Counted from the first letter of the stretch, positions 28,750-38,073 are shown. The stretch: 64,000 bases of DNA from Novosphingobium lentum NBRC 107847 (GCF_001590965.1 NZ_BCTW01000013.1:1-64000); one strand, 5' to 3'. Notes: generated by a model not told the origin, from the sequence alone. Numbers and translations are program-made.

Positions 28750-29274
28750 ATGGCAGCCCGCGTCGAACATTTCCTTGGCATCGATCCCAAGATCTATCGT
28801 CATTTCGCCGTGGCGACCGTCGCCATTTCGCTGACGATCGCGATGTTCGCCGATGGCGGGAAGCGCGACGTTATCGAAGAGGCGTACCACCAGAACCAGC
28901 AGAAGCTGGAAATGAAGCGCGCGCAGGACAAGAAGTTCGGTGCCACGCCGATCGCGGATCATCGCGGCAATGCCCGCGGCGGCGGATGGGGCAGCGAAGG
29001 CGGCGGATCGTATGGCCAGCCGATGGACTCCGCCGGATCGGACAGCGGCAGCGCGGCCCGGATTACAGGTGGCGCCCCAGCGCCGGTCATCGCCGAGATC
29101 GACCCCCGCCTGCTGGCGACGATGAACCCGACGCAGCGCGCCAGCTATCTGAAGTCGATGGAAGAAGAACGCCGGCGACGCCAGGCACAACCGCCCAGCC
29201 AGCCGAGCCAGACCCAGATCGCCGGGCTCATTGCATCCTCGCAAGCCCGTTCGGGTGCCCCGGAATCGGATTGA
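28750..29274 (+). CDS. Uncharacterised single-pass membrane protein
   Basis: 174 residues, not recognised. One membrane segment (about 21-37, HFAVATVAISLTIAMFA) is followed by a charged helix (EEAYHQNQQKLEMKRAQDKK), a Gly/Ser-rich middle (about 75-105), a short conserved-looking segment (PRLLATMNPTQRASYLKSME) and a Gln/Pro-rich tail. No clear ribosome-binding site precedes the ATG. It is divergent from the XRE regulator and converges with the DUF3501 gene. Confidence 0.65.
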   Translation: MAARVEHFLGIDPKIYRHFAVATVAISLTIAMFADGGKRDVIEEAYHQNQQKLEMKRAQDKKFGATPIADHRGNARGGGWGSEGGGSYGQPMDSAGSDSGSAARITGGAPAPVIAEIDPRLLATMNPTQRASYLKSMEEERRRRQAQPPSQPSQTQIAGLIASSQARSGAPESD

Positions 29275-29284
29275 CCGGCCGGGA

Positions 29285-29887
29285 TCAGCTGCCGAAACAC
29301 TCGCGCGCCAGGAAATTGCGCGTCGCCGTTCCGATCATTGCCGCATGGCCGTAGTTGGGGTGATCGATCAGCAGCATCGCCTGCCCTTCGCCCGATTCCC
29401 ACGCCGCCACCTGTTCGGCGGTGAAATCGAAATGGAAGAAATGCACCGCACTCGCCTTGCCGTCGCTGGCGCGGGTGCGCTCGACGTCGCCTTCGGGACG
29501 TGCGGCGATGCGCCATGACCCCAGCGTGATCGCGATGTGGTCCTCCACCCCGCCGATGCTGCGCAGGAACGCATCGCGGCGCACCGGATCTTCCACTTCG
29601 AACAGCACCGTCGCGGTCAGTTCGCTGCCCTTGGGCACCATGGGATCGTAAGCGGCGAGTTCATCGACCAGTTGCGCCTCGCCGCCGCGCTCGATCCGCA
29701 ACATTTCCTGGATCTGCAGCCACATGCTGTCCCAGCTTTCGAAGATCACCGTGGTGTTCGGGCCCACCGCCAGGCGGGTCAGCGTCTTGCGCAGGATCGC
29801 CTCCTGCTTCTTGTCGCTGCGGATCAGTTCGTACTGGTCCAGCGGCAGGATGTCGGTGGCGGTGATGGTGTGCTGGTTGCGGGGCAT
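29285..29887 (-). CDS. DUF3501 family protein
   Basis: 200 residues. The N-terminus (ITATDILPLDQYELIRSDKK), the core FESWDSMWLQIQEMLRIERGG and the C-terminal HPNYGHAAMI match DUF3501. The biochemical role is unknown. It follows the Fe-S protein by 9 bases, and rubrerythrin stands upstream; this trio suggests a role in peroxide or iron-linked redox stress, which is inference from neighbours. Soluble, with no membrane segments. Confidence 0.85.
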   Translation of the reverse strand: MPRNQHTITATDILPLDQYELIRSDKKQEAILRKTLTRLAVGPNTTVIFESWDSMWLQIQEMLRIERGGEAQLVDELAAYDPMVPKGSELTATVLFEVEDPVRRDAFLRSIGGVEDHIAITLGSWRIAARPEGDVERTRASDGKASAVHFFHFDFTAEQVAAWESGEGQAMLLIDHPNYGHAAMIGTATRNFLARECFGS

Positions 29888-29896
29888 GTCAGATCC

Positions 29897-31222
29897 TCAA
29901 AGACCGTAGGCCCGGGCAAGGACCTCGATCGGGTGCCCGATGCGTTCGGGCGGGGTGTCGCCGTTGGCTTCCATCACCTGCTTCAGGTGCGGGCCGGCCA
30001 GCGGGCATTCGGACACGATCAGGTCGGGCTTGTTCTTGGCGATGGCGCGGGCGGTCGGCTTGCCGATCTTGATCGCGGTGTCGAAATTCTTGGCGAAGAT
30101 GCCCCACTTGCCGCCGTGGCCCGAACAGCGCTCGGTCAGCATCGGCTTGGCCTCGGGGATCAGCTTGAGCATCTCCATCGCCTTGGGCCCCATGTTCTGC
30201 GCGCGGGCGTGGCAGGCGAAATGGACGCCGATGGTGGCAGGCAGGCTGGCGACGGGAGCCAGTCCCACCGCCTTGCCCAAAGCTACGACATATTCCGAAA
30301 CATCGAACGTATGCTTCGACAACAGCGCAACATTTTCATTGTCCGGCTCGATCAGCGGCCATTCGAACTTGAGCATCAGCGCGCAGCTGGTGGTCAGCGG
30401 AACGATGTCCCAGCCTTCAGCAATCAAGGGCGCGAAATAGGCGGAAATACGCTCCGCCGCGTTCGCCACGGCGGCGAGGTCGCCGTTCTCGAACTTGGGC
30501 ATCGCACAGCAGTCGGGATGCTCGATCCGCACCAGCACGCCGTTGTGCGCCAGCACCTTCATCGCCGCTTCGCCCGGCGTGGCATCGTTGAAGTTGTCGT
30601 GGCAGCCGGCGTAAAGCACCACTTTGCGGCCGAAACCGGGCGCATCGGGATTGGGCGCGGGAATGATCGCGGGCGCGCGGTTGACGAGCGAGGTGGCCTC
30701 GAACGGCGGCACGTGCGCGCGCGTATCGATACCCAGCGTCATTTCCATCACCGGGCGGGTGAGCGCGTTGCCCGGCTTGGTCGCCCAGTTGGCCAGCCCC
30801 GAGGCCATGCTGCCCAGCTTGCCGTTGCGATCCATCTTGGCCAGTTCGCGATCCGCCAGCGAGGTTTCGCCCCTGCGGTTCTCGACCGCGCGATGGCGCA
30901 GCATCAGGTGCGGAAAATCGAGATCGAACGTATGCGGCGGCACGTACGGGCACTTCGTCATGAAGCACATGTCGCACAGCGTGCAGGCATCGACGACCGC
31001 CTTCAACTGGCCGGTCGACAGGTCGCCCACCTCCTCGTTGGGGCTTTCGTCGATCGCGTCGAACAGCACCGGAAAGCTGTCGCACAAATTGAAGCAGCGG
31101 CGGCAGCCGTGGCAGATGTCGAACACCCGCCGCAGTTCCTGCTCGAGCGCCGGCTCATCGTAAAAAGCCTCGTCCCGCCACGCGATCACGTGGCGCGTCG
31201 GTGCGTCCAGACTGCCTTCCAT
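29897..31222 (-). CDS. Iron-sulfur oxidoreductase subunit with CCG domains (GlpC/HdrD-like)
   Basis: 441 residues. Two [4Fe-4S] motifs near the N-terminus: C37, C40, C43 and C47 (CHGCRRCFNLC), and CTLCDMCFMTKCP from C80. Two CCG-type segments follow: YAGCHDN with HPDCCAMPKFENGD, and FACHARA with ERCSGHGGKWG. This layout transfers electrons to quinone or thiol partners in GlpC and heterodisulfide reductase relatives. No flavin subunit is adjacent. It sits between rubrerythrin and DUF3501 genes on one strand, so rubrerythrin may be its electron partner (inference). Confidence 0.9.
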   Translation of the reverse strand: MEGSLDAPTRHVIAWRDEAFYDEPALEQELRRVFDICHGCRRCFNLCDSFPVLFDAIDESPNEEVGDLSTGQLKAVVDACTLCDMCFMTKCPYVPPHTFDLDFPHLMLRHRAVENRRGETSLADRELAKMDRNGKLGSMASGLANWATKPGNALTRPVMEMTLGIDTRAHVPPFEATSLVNRAPAIIPAPNPDAPGFGRKVVLYAGCHDNFNDATPGEAAMKVLAHNGVLVRIEHPDCCAMPKFENGDLAAVANAAERISAYFAPLIAEGWDIVPLTTSCALMLKFEWPLIEPDNENVALLSKHTFDVSEYVVALGKAVGLAPVASLPATIGVHFACHARAQNMGPKAMEMLKLIPEAKPMLTERCSGHGGKWGIFAKNFDTAIKIGKPTARAIAKNKPDLIVSECPLAGPHLKQVMEANGDTPPERIGHPIEVLARAYGL

Positions 31223-31264
31223 GCGAGCCCCTCAACCGTCAAAAAGTTCGTCGTCCTGGAATAT

Positions 31265-31355
31265 CGTCATCCCGGACCCGATCCGGGACCGCTGGCAGAT
31301 TGACGCATCGTCAGTGTCAACAGGCCACCGGTCCCGGATCAAGTCCGGGACGACG
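31265..31355. repeat. Inverted repeat pair of palindromic units in intercistronic spacer
   Basis: A 26-base unit at 31265-31290 (CGTCATCCCGGAC...) returns inverted at 31330-31355 (...GTCCGGGACGACG), separated by 39 bases. Each unit is itself palindromic (CCCGGA/TCCGGGA). It resembles REP/BIME-type elements and lies between the rubrerythrin and Fe-S protein genes, where a folded transcript could set their relative expression. Confidence 0.75.
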
Positions 31356-31374
31356 TTATCAAATCAAGATCAAA

Positions 31375-31800
31375 TCATGCGTCGGCGAGCAGCGTGTCCA
31401 GCGTCTTCTGAAACTTGCCGGCGTGGCTCTTTTCCGCCTTGGCGAGCGTTTCGAACCAGTCGGCGATCTCGTCGAAACCTTCGTCGCGCGCGGTCTTGGC
31501 CATGCCCGGATACATGTCGGTGTATTCGTGCGTCTCGCCGGCGATCGACGCCTTGAGGTTCAGCACGGTGTCACCGATTGGCTCGCCGGTAGCGGGATCG
31601 CCGCACGCTTCGAGATATTCGAGATGGCCGTGCGCGTGGCCGGTTTCGCCTTCGGCGGTCGAACGGAACACCGACGCGACGTCGTTATGGCCTTCGATGT
31701 CCGCCTTCTGGGCGAAATAGAGGTAACGGCGGTTGGCCTGGCTTTCGCCTGCGAACGCTGCCTTGAGGTTGTCCTGCGTCTGTGAGCCCTTGAGTTCCAT
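31375..31800 (-). CDS. Rubrerythrin, short form without rubredoxin domain
   Basis: 141 residues. A four-helix ferritin-like diiron domain with ligand motifs [37 protein letters not shown] and [11 protein letters not shown]. It ends without the CxxC rubredoxin domain of classical rubrerythrin, so it must take electrons from another protein. Rubrerythrins reduce hydrogen peroxide. The ATG at 31800 follows GAAGGAG. It is the first gene of the unit with the Fe-S protein and DUF3501. Confidence 0.93.
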   Translation of the reverse strand: MELKGSQTQDNLKAAFAGESQANRRYLYFAQKADIEGHNDVASVFRSTAEGETGHAHGHLEYLEACGDPATGEPIGDTVLNLKASIAGETHEYTDMYPGMAKTARDEGFDEIADWFETLAKAEKSHAGKFQKTLDTLLADA

Positions 31801-31875
31801 CGCACATCGCTCCTTCAGTTTGGAAATGCCCGGCAACCCTGCGCGGATCGCGAGGCGATTGCCATGCGATTTTTT

Positions 31876-31904
31876 CTTATCCGGTGATCGAGCAAGACGA
31901 TCAA
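31876..31904 (-). promoter_or_regulatory. Candidate rubrerythrin promoter with overlapping inverted repeat
   Basis: On the minus strand, TTGATC (31899-31904), a 17-bp spacer, then GATAAG (31876-31881). A perfect inverted repeat TGATCG-N7-CGATCA (31885-31903) overlaps the -35 and spacer, as a repressor site would. The regulator is unknown. Confidence 0.45.
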
Positions 31905-31963
31905 ACTGTCGCGATTAATTCGCAACTGCGATTGAATGTTGCGGGCTTGCGATCAGCCGCCCA

Positions 31964-33292
31964 TCAGCCGTGGGGCATCAGGTGCATGGCTTCCGCACTC
32001 AACGCCTCTGCGCCCGTGGCGATCACGGCTTCGGCATCGGGCGCCCAGAACGGGCTGTGCAGCGATGGCATCGGCTTGCCCGATCTGGCGCCTGCGTCCA
32101 TTTCCGCCTGCGGCACCCCGCCGACCCAGAAGATCAACGAGCGGATCGTGTCGGGCGAGGTCTTGCGGAACAGGCCGAAATCCTCGCCGCCCATCACCGG
32201 CGGCACCTTATTCACCCGCGCATCGCCGAACCGGCCGCGGAAGTAGGCGGCCACGTCCTCGGAAAAATCGGGCGTGTTGAACGTGGCGGGGGTGAAATCG
32301 TCGGATACGGTGACCACCGGCATGCGATCGTCGGGCATCCCCGCCGCCATCGCCTCGCCCGCCGCGATCCGGCGGATGCCGTCGAGCAGGTGCTTGCGCG
32401 ATTCATCGGTATAGCTGCGCACGGTCAGCTGCAGCCGCGCATCGTCGGGGATGATGTTGTGCTTGGCCCCGGCGTGGAAACTGCCGACCGTGACCACGGC
32501 TGGCTCCAGCGGATTGTTCTCGCGGCTGACCAGCGTCTGCAGCCGCATCACGATCGCACTGGCCAGCACGATCGGGTCCTTGGTCGATTGCGGATAGGCG
32601 CCGTGCCCGCCCACGCCCTTCACGTCGATGTCCACGCTATCGACATTGGCGAGCGCAAAGCCCGGCGTGTAGCCGATCCGGCCTGCGGGAAAGCCCGCCG
32701 CATCGTGGAACGCCAGCGCGAAGTCCGGCTTGGGAAACCGCGTGAACAGCCCGTCTGCCAGCATCGCCCGCGCGCCCGCGCCGGTCTCCTCGGCCGGTTG
32801 CCCGATCATCACCAGCGTTCCCGACCACTGCGCCTTGCGCGCGCCGAGCAGTTTGGCGACCTCCATCCACGCGGTCATGTGCGTGTCGTGCCCGCAAGCG
32901 TGCATGATTCCGCTTTCGACCCCGGCGGTGGACGTCCCGCGCTCCTTCGAGGCGAACGCCAGCCCGGTCTGCTCCACCACCGGCAGCGCATCCATGTCGG
33001 CGCGGATCAGCACCACCGGACCGGGACCGTTGCGCATCACCGCGACGACGCCGGTGCTGCCCACTTTCTCGGTCACCTCGAACCCGGCCTTGCGCGCGGC
33101 ATCGGCCATTCTGGCGGCGGACTTGATCTCCTGAAAGCTGAGTTCGGGATGTGCGTGCAGATCGCGATAGGTCGCCATCAGCCCCGGCATATCGGCGTGG
33201 ATCGCAGCGGCCAGGTCGTCGGCATGGGCGGGGGTGGCCATGGCGGCGCCAGCGAGCAGTGCCGCGGCGAACGTCTGTGAAATCTTGATCAT
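31964..33292 (-). CDS. Exported M20-family amidohydrolase/peptidase
   Basis: 442 residues. A signal peptide (MIKISQTFAAALLAGAAMAT..., cleavage after AHA) leads into the M20D fold: YRDLHAHPELSFQE, the metal motif GIMHACGHDTHMTA, the catalytic Glu in GQPAEETGAGA, a dimerisation domain with GGHGAYPQ, and a late metal ligand in GGEDFGLF. The family hydrolyses N-acyl amino acids such as hippurate; the signal peptide predicts periplasmic action. The ATG at 33292 is set by the signal peptide, since the open frame runs much further upstream. The rubrerythrin promoter lies beyond its stop. Confidence 0.92.
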   Translation of the reverse strand: MIKISQTFAAALLAGAAMATPAHADDLAAAIHADMPGLMATYRDLHAHPELSFQEIKSAARMADAARKAGFEVTEKVGSTGVVAVMRNGPGPVVLIRADMDALPVVEQTGLAFASKERGTSTAGVESGIMHACGHDTHMTAWMEVAKLLGARKAQWSGTLVMIGQPAEETGAGARAMLADGLFTRFPKPDFALAFHDAAGFPAGRIGYTPGFALANVDSVDIDVKGVGGHGAYPQSTKDPIVLASAIVMRLQTLVSRENNPLEPAVVTVGSFHAGAKHNIIPDDARLQLTVRSYTDESRKHLLDGIRRIAAGEAMAAGMPDDRMPVVTVSDDFTPATFNTPDFSEDVAAYFRGRFGDARVNKVPPVMGGEDFGLFRKTSPDTIRSLIFWVGGVPQAEMDAGARSGKPMPSLHSPFWAPDAEAVIATGAEALSAEAMHLMPHG

Positions 33293-33339
33293 GCCGCCGT
33301 GTTTAACCGATGGTCGCGGCAGCGCAATCGCCTGGGCGC

Positions 33340-36300
33340 TTACTGCACCGACGCAGGCTCGGCGGTTGAGGCGATCCGCACCACCACCGGCTTGGCACTG
33401 CCCGATGCGCTGACTGTGACTTCGATCGTAGCATCCAGCGTGCGGATGTTGAGATCGCGCTGCTGACGCGGATCGATGCGCAGGCCGTATTGGCCGGGCC
33501 GTACCTGTTCGAAGTAGAACGAACCGTCGGACGTGCTGCGCGTATGCGCGATCACTTTGCCCGCACCATCGAGCAGTTGCAGCGACACGCCGCCCACCGG
33601 CTTGTCCGCCCCCAGCCCCGCGAACAGCGCCGTCCCGTCGATTTCGCCCAGCGCGATCATCGCGAAATCGGTGGTGTGGATGCGTCCGGCGCGCGGCACG
33701 ATGGCGATGCCCTTGGTCACCGGCGCCAGCGTGATGTCGGGCAAGGTATCGGGATCGACCTGCACGCTGGTGCGCTGCCCGTCGCCCAGCCGGGGCAGGA
33801 ACGCCAGCCCGTGCGCGTCGGTCGTCACATGCTCGGTCGCGGTGCCGAACTCGACCTCGGGCAGCACGACATCGCCGGCATCGTAGCGCCCATCGCCGTT
33901 GTTGTCGCGATAGGCGCGGATCGCCATCGCGCCACCGGCCGACAGCCCCGGCGGCGCGAGGAACCAGCGGTCGGTCAGCGGATTGCGCCCGAACCCGAAG
34001 CCCAGCCGCAGGGTCAGGCTGTACTGGTTGGGGTGCGTCGAATAGCTGCCGTCGAACGCGAGCGAAAAGCGGTCGAACCGGCGCTGCGCCGAAAGGCCGC
34101 CCAGCCACTGCCCGGCGGTGAAATAGCGCGCGGCGGAGAGCTTCACCACGGTGCGATCGTCGATCGACCGGTCGAGCTCGAGCTGCGCCGCATCGAGCCG
34201 GGGATGGCGACCGATGGTGTAGTCGAGCGCGGCGCGGTACTGGGTTCGCGATCCCGAAAACGTCGCAAGATCGAACGTGCCGCTGAACCGCGAACTGACG
34301 CCGCCGGTGGTCGCGCGCGTGCGGCTGTAATCGAGCGAGTTGGACAGCGTGAACCCCGCCATCGCCGGAAACGACTGGTGCAGCGACACCGTGGTGGCCC
34401 GGCGCCCGTCGGCAAAATCGATCTGCCGCGCGACCGCGTAGACCGGGAACACCAGCGGATGGTCGCCACCGCCCAGCTTCAGGCTGCCGTTGATCGAAAG
34501 ATCGGTCGCGCGGCGCAGCGGGTCGGTCGAGAACGACCGCACTTCGTCGATGAACTGGCCGCGGTATTCGGCATGATTGGCCACGATGTTCACGCCGTGG
34601 AAATTGCCGCCGACGCCGGCCTCCAGCGCGCGTCCGTGATCGGCCAGCCCGGCATCGAGCCGCAACGCCATGCCGAGCACACCCGTGCGAACACCCGCCG
34701 TCGCCAGCCAGTGCCGGCCGCTCTGGCTGTCATACACCGCGCCGGCCAGGCTGGCGGTGAGACCGGCGGTGACGCCGTACTGGACCTGCCCGACCCCGCG
34801 CCACGCGCCGAAATCGGCGCCGGGGATGAATTCGCGCGGGTGGATATCGAACAGGCTGCGGTTGTTCTGCACCGCGCCGAAGGCATAGCTGACGTCACCT
34901 TTGGCCAGCCGCCCGTCGCCGACGTTGACCTGCCGCACGGTCTCACGCCGCTGGCCCTGCGGCCCGTACAGCACCAGCCGGAACTGGTTCAGCCCGAACT
35001 CGACCGGCACGCGCAGGAAGCGGTACTGCCCGTTGACGGCGGTGCGCGTCGAATCGATCAGCAGGCCGTTGCGGTACAATTCGACCTCGAACCCGTCGGG
35101 CAGATCGCCGGTCAGGTCGATCGTGTCGAACACCGATGCGCGATCGAGCGCCGCATTGGTGACCATCGCGCCGCGCCCGGCCGCCGTCGCCAGCCCCATC
35201 GGCATCGGCGCGGTCGACACGTCGCCCAGGCCGAACTCGGTCGCGTGCAGGGGGCCGAGCAGCCGCGCATCGGGATCGCGGCGGCCCAGTTCGAGGTTAG
35301 CCCCGGTCAGCCCGTCGCGCGACGATCCGCTGGCGAACAGCCGCGCGGTGAGGAACGCCAGATCGCCGCTCATCCTGAGATCGCCCTCGACGCGCGTGCC
35401 ATAGCGGGTGTCGGAAGCGACGCGGCTTTCGATGTCGGTCAGCGGAATCGCCAGCGCCCGCCACGGCGTGGTCTCGCGCGGCCAGCCCGGCTTCTCGCGC
35501 GCGGGCTGGCGGCTGGCGAGCTGTTCGCGGGTATCCTCGCGTTGCAGCCGCTGTTCGTAGGGAAACGGCACCTTGGGCCGCACGATGACCGATTGCGCGC
35601 GCAAGCTGACGTCCAGCGCCAGCGGGAACAGATCGGCGAACCGCTCCGCCCGCAAGTAAATCTCGCCGTCGTAGGCGCGCGCATCGGCCGGTCCCAGCGG
35701 CAGCGCGCGGCCTTCGACCACCAGCGTGCCGTCGCGCAAGTTCAGCGCGACGGTGTGTTTCGGGTCGACCGCCCAGCCGCTGGCATAGTGCCCGTCGTCG
35801 CTCACGCTGATCGCCAGGTCGAGGAACCGCGCGATCGCGCCCAGCGGCAAATACACCGCGCCACGCGCCGAATAGCCGGTCATGGTGTCGGCCATCTCGT
35901 GCTTGGGCGTCGCGATCTCGAGGATCAGTTCGTCGTCGTCGGTGAACGTCGGCGGCTCTCCGGCGGTGCGGTTGGTGTGCCCGCCGATCGCAGTGCTGCG
36001 CAGCGATGGCGTGGTCGGTGCGGTAACGGACGAAGGCTGCGGAGCAGTCGGCAGCGGCGCCATGACGTCACCCGTCGTCGCATCGACCGGGGCAGCCGCC
36101 GCTGCCAGCGATCCACCAAACGCCGGCTTGGGCAGAGGGTCGGCAGCAGGCACATCAGCGTCACGAGCGGCCGGTTCGTCAGCACGTGGTGGCAACCTGG
36201 CAACGGCGGGCGGCGGAGGCGGTGCGGCGCTGTCTGGAACCAGCTTTGCGGCAGCGACCAGCTTTGGGGGCGCTGGTGGTTGCCCCCCTGCCCCATCCGG

Positions 36301-36984
36301 AACTTCGCCGCGAACGGCTTCGTCTGCCGGGCCCGGCTGGCCGAATTTGGGAACCGGCAGCGGCTCGGCGGCCCGCACGACGGCATCTGGCGATGGCTCG
36401 GCATCGCCTGCCGTTTCGGGCGGCGCCGAGGGGGAGGCAGCGGCAGCCCCCACCGCTTCGGGTTGGGCAGCGACCGCGTCGTCGCTGGATGTCGTCGAGG
36501 AGGGTACGTCCCGGCCGGGGTCAGGCCCGGTGCGATCCGGCGCCTCGGTTGCGAATGCTGTGGCGAACGCAGTTGACGTTGGCGCCGTCGCCGTCGCCGT
36601 CGCTGTCGGGTCAGAGCTTGCCGGCACCGTCCCGATTGCCTCCGCGCTGGGAACGGCAACCTGCGGCGATGCAACATCTGTCCCGCCGCGCGATGCTGCT
36701 CGCGGCCGTATCGTCGCACTCTTGCGCATCTTCGCAGCCTTGGCTTTCGTCGCCGGCACCACCGCGCGTGCGCGCCTGGTCGACGCTTTCGGGCGGGCGA
36801 ACGCGGGCTCGGGCGCGGCGACGGCCAGATGCTCGCGCGCAGCATCGTGGTGCCGTGTCGGGTGATCGGAGGACGGGCCGTCCTGCTTGCAGGCCGTTTC
36901 GCCGTTGGCCAGCACGGTTGCCGTCAGGACCAACCTGCCGAGACGCCGCTTGCGCCCGGCATGTTGTCCCGCAGATCGTGTCAC
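33340..36984 (-). CDS. Large usher-like outer membrane protein with low-complexity N-terminal region
   Basis: 1,214 residues, far above the ~800-850 of classical ushers. Residues about 40-340 are low complexity (Ala, Pro, Thr, Glu). Next is a globular segment (about 350-480, YSARGAVYLPLGAIARFLDL, then DGEIYLRAERFADLFP), then the barrel with usher features (about 510-1010): NGLLIDSTRTAVNGQYRF and FGLNQFRLVLYGPQGQRRET. Two beta domains close it, one with DNNGDGRYDAGD (about 1027) and one with VRPGQYGLRIDP. It would export and anchor the adjacent DUF4402 subunits. The GTG start overlaps the chaperone stop (GTGA). The signal peptide is weak. Confidence 0.8.
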   Translation of the reverse strand: MTRSAGQHAGRKRRLGRLVLTATVLANGETACKQDGPSSDHPTRHHDAAREHLAVAAPEPAFARPKASTRRARAVVPATKAKAAKMRKSATIRPRAASRGGTDVASPQVAVPSAEAIGTVPASSDPTATATATAPTSTAFATAFATEAPDRTGPDPGRDVPSSTTSSDDAVAAQPEAVGAAAASPSAPPETAGDAEPSPDAVVRAAEPLPVPKFGQPGPADEAVRGEVPDGAGGQPPAPPKLVAAAKLVPDSAAPPPPPAVARLPPRADEPAARDADVPAADPLPKPAFGGSLAAAAAPVDATTGDVMAPLPTAPQPSSVTAPTTPSLRSTAIGGHTNRTAGEPPTFTDDDELILEIATPKHEMADTMTGYSARGAVYLPLGAIARFLDLAISVSDDGHYASGWAVDPKHTVALNLRDGTLVVEGRALPLGPADARAYDGEIYLRAERFADLFPLALDVSLRAQSVIVRPKVPFPYEQRLQREDTREQLASRQPAREKPGWPRETTPWRALAIPLTDIESRVASDTRYGTRVEGDLRMSGDLAFLTARLFASGSSRDGLTGANLELGRRDPDARLLGPLHATEFGLGDVSTAPMPMGLATAAGRGAMVTNAALDRASVFDTIDLTGDLPDGFEVELYRNGLLIDSTRTAVNGQYRFLRVPVEFGLNQFRLVLYGPQGQRRETVRQVNVGDGRLAKGDVSYAFGAVQNNRSLFDIHPREFIPGADFGAWRGVGQVQYGVTAGLTASLAGAVYDSQSGRHWLATAGVRTGVLGMALRLDAGLADHGRALEAGVGGNFHGVNIVANHAEYRGQFIDEVRSFSTDPLRRATDLSINGSLKLGGGDHPLVFPVYAVARQIDFADGRRATTVSLHQSFPAMAGFTLSNSLDYSRTRATTGGVSSRFSGTFDLATFSGSRTQYRAALDYTIGRHPRLDAAQLELDRSIDDRTVVKLSAARYFTAGQWLGGLSAQRRFDRFSLAFDGSYSTHPNQYSLTLRLGFGFGRNPLTDRWFLAPPGLSAGGAMAIRAYRDNNGDGRYDAGDVVLPEVEFGTATEHVTTDAHGLAFLPRLGDGQRTSVQVDPDTLPDITLAPVTKGIAIVPRAGRIHTTDFAMIALGEIDGTALFAGLGADKPVGGVSLQLLDGAGKVIAHTRSTSDGSFYFEQVRPGQYGLRIDPRQQRDLNIRTLDATIEVTVSASGSAKPVVVRIASTAEPASVQ

Positions 36985-37958
36985 GGAACGGTGAACTCCT
37001 GCCGCGCCAGGATCTTGCCGGGCGCCGCATCGTCATCGGTGTAGGTCACCGTCAGCTTGGCGCCGTGCGCCAGCAGCTGCGGGTCGGTCTTGGCCGCGAC
37101 CGGGATGTGCACCTTGCGCGCGCCGACTTCGGTGTAGACGCCGATGCCCTTGATCTCCGCCACGGGCGTGCGTTGCCCCTTGGCCGTCACGGACAGGTCA
37201 CCGAACGCCGATCGCGTGCCGTCGCGCGTGATCACCAGGTCGATCACGCGCGGCGACGCCGTGGGCGCCGATACCGCAAGATCGCGCAAGCCGACCGTCA
37301 GCGTCGTTTCGCCGACCCGGACGATCACCGGGATCGATATGCCGAAGCGCGGCACGATGCGCACGCCGATGCCGCCCGGCGACGCGGCGCCAGCAGCACT
37401 GTCGATCGTCAGCCCGTCGGTGGCGGGCGGCACCGAGATGATCGAGAAGTGCGAGCGGTATTCGCCCGGCGGCGTATCGGGCGCGGCGTGGGCCATGACC
37501 CGCACCGTCTGCGCCTCGTTGCCCGCCAGCGTCACACGGTGCGGCGACCAGCGCAGCAGCGGCCCGGCGGGATGCACCCGCGCGCGCAACGCCGGATCGG
37601 TCACCTTGTCGAGCGCGATCAGATCGCCGTCCTCGGTCATCATCAGGTCACCCAGCGTGACTTCATAGTCACCGGACGCTGCCACGCGATTGAACAGGCC
37701 GATGCTGCCGATGCGCTGCCGGGGATCGATCACCACGCGCTTGGGGAAGATGTTGACGTCGCCCATCCCGCCGATCGAGCCTTCGGGCGGCTGGACCGGC
37801 GCTGCGGCGGGTGTTGCGGTAGCCGTCGCCACGCGCGCCGCTTGGGCGGAAACGCCTGGCGAGGCCGCCACGGCGATGATGCCGGCCAAACCCGCCAACG
37901 CTCCGCGCCGCGCCCATCCACCCGCCCGGAAGCGCGCTATGCAATCGAAATCCCTCAC
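36981..37958 (-). CDS. PapD-like periplasmic chaperone for the DUF4402/usher system
   Basis: 325 residues. A signal peptide (about 12-39, ending VSAQA) is followed by a domain that starts GDVNIFPKRVVIDPRQRIGS with LFNRVAASGDYEVTL, the strand pattern of a PapD-like first domain, and PPGEYRSHFSIISVP before a longer second half. It should hold the secreted subunits until the usher takes them. A GTG start has GGGGG upstream. It lies 115 bases after the last DUF4402 gene and overlaps the usher gene by 4 bases. Confidence 0.8.
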   Translation of the reverse strand: MRDFDCIARFRAGGWARRGALAGLAGIIAVAASPGVSAQAARVATATATPAAAPVQPPEGSIGGMGDVNIFPKRVVIDPRQRIGSIGLFNRVAASGDYEVTLGDLMMTEDGDLIALDKVTDPALRARVHPAGPLLRWSPHRVTLAGNEAQTVRVMAHAAPDTPPGEYRSHFSIISVPPATDGLTIDSAAGAASPGGIGVRIVPRFGISIPVIVRVGETTLTVGLRDLAVSAPTASPRVIDLVITRDGTRSAFGDLSVTAKGQRTPVAEIKGIGVYTEVGARKVHIPVAAKTDPQLLAHGAKLTVTYTDDDAAPGKILARQEFTVP

Positions 37959-38073
37959 TGTGTCCCCCGCGACCCGACGTATTTTTACGTATAGGGAGAC
38001 CTATGGTGAATCGCGACGAATCTGGCAAATCAAACCTGCAGCCCACCTTGGCAAGCGCGTGCTGCGCTGCCGG

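Noticed and set aside
31964..34108. 714-codon extended form of the M20 amidohydrolase
   Set aside because: The internal ATG at 33292 begins a clear signal peptide; the upstream part overlaps the usher gene.
33490..36576. A 1,028-codon plus-strand open frame
   Set aside because: It lies antisense to the usher gene, is Arg/Gly/Pro-rich with no domain, signal peptide or ribosome-binding site, and is a by-product of high GC content.
36870..36984. Lipobox at the usher N-terminus
   Set aside because: The residues before the cysteine (GETAC) do not fit the Leu-x-x-Cys lipobox pattern.
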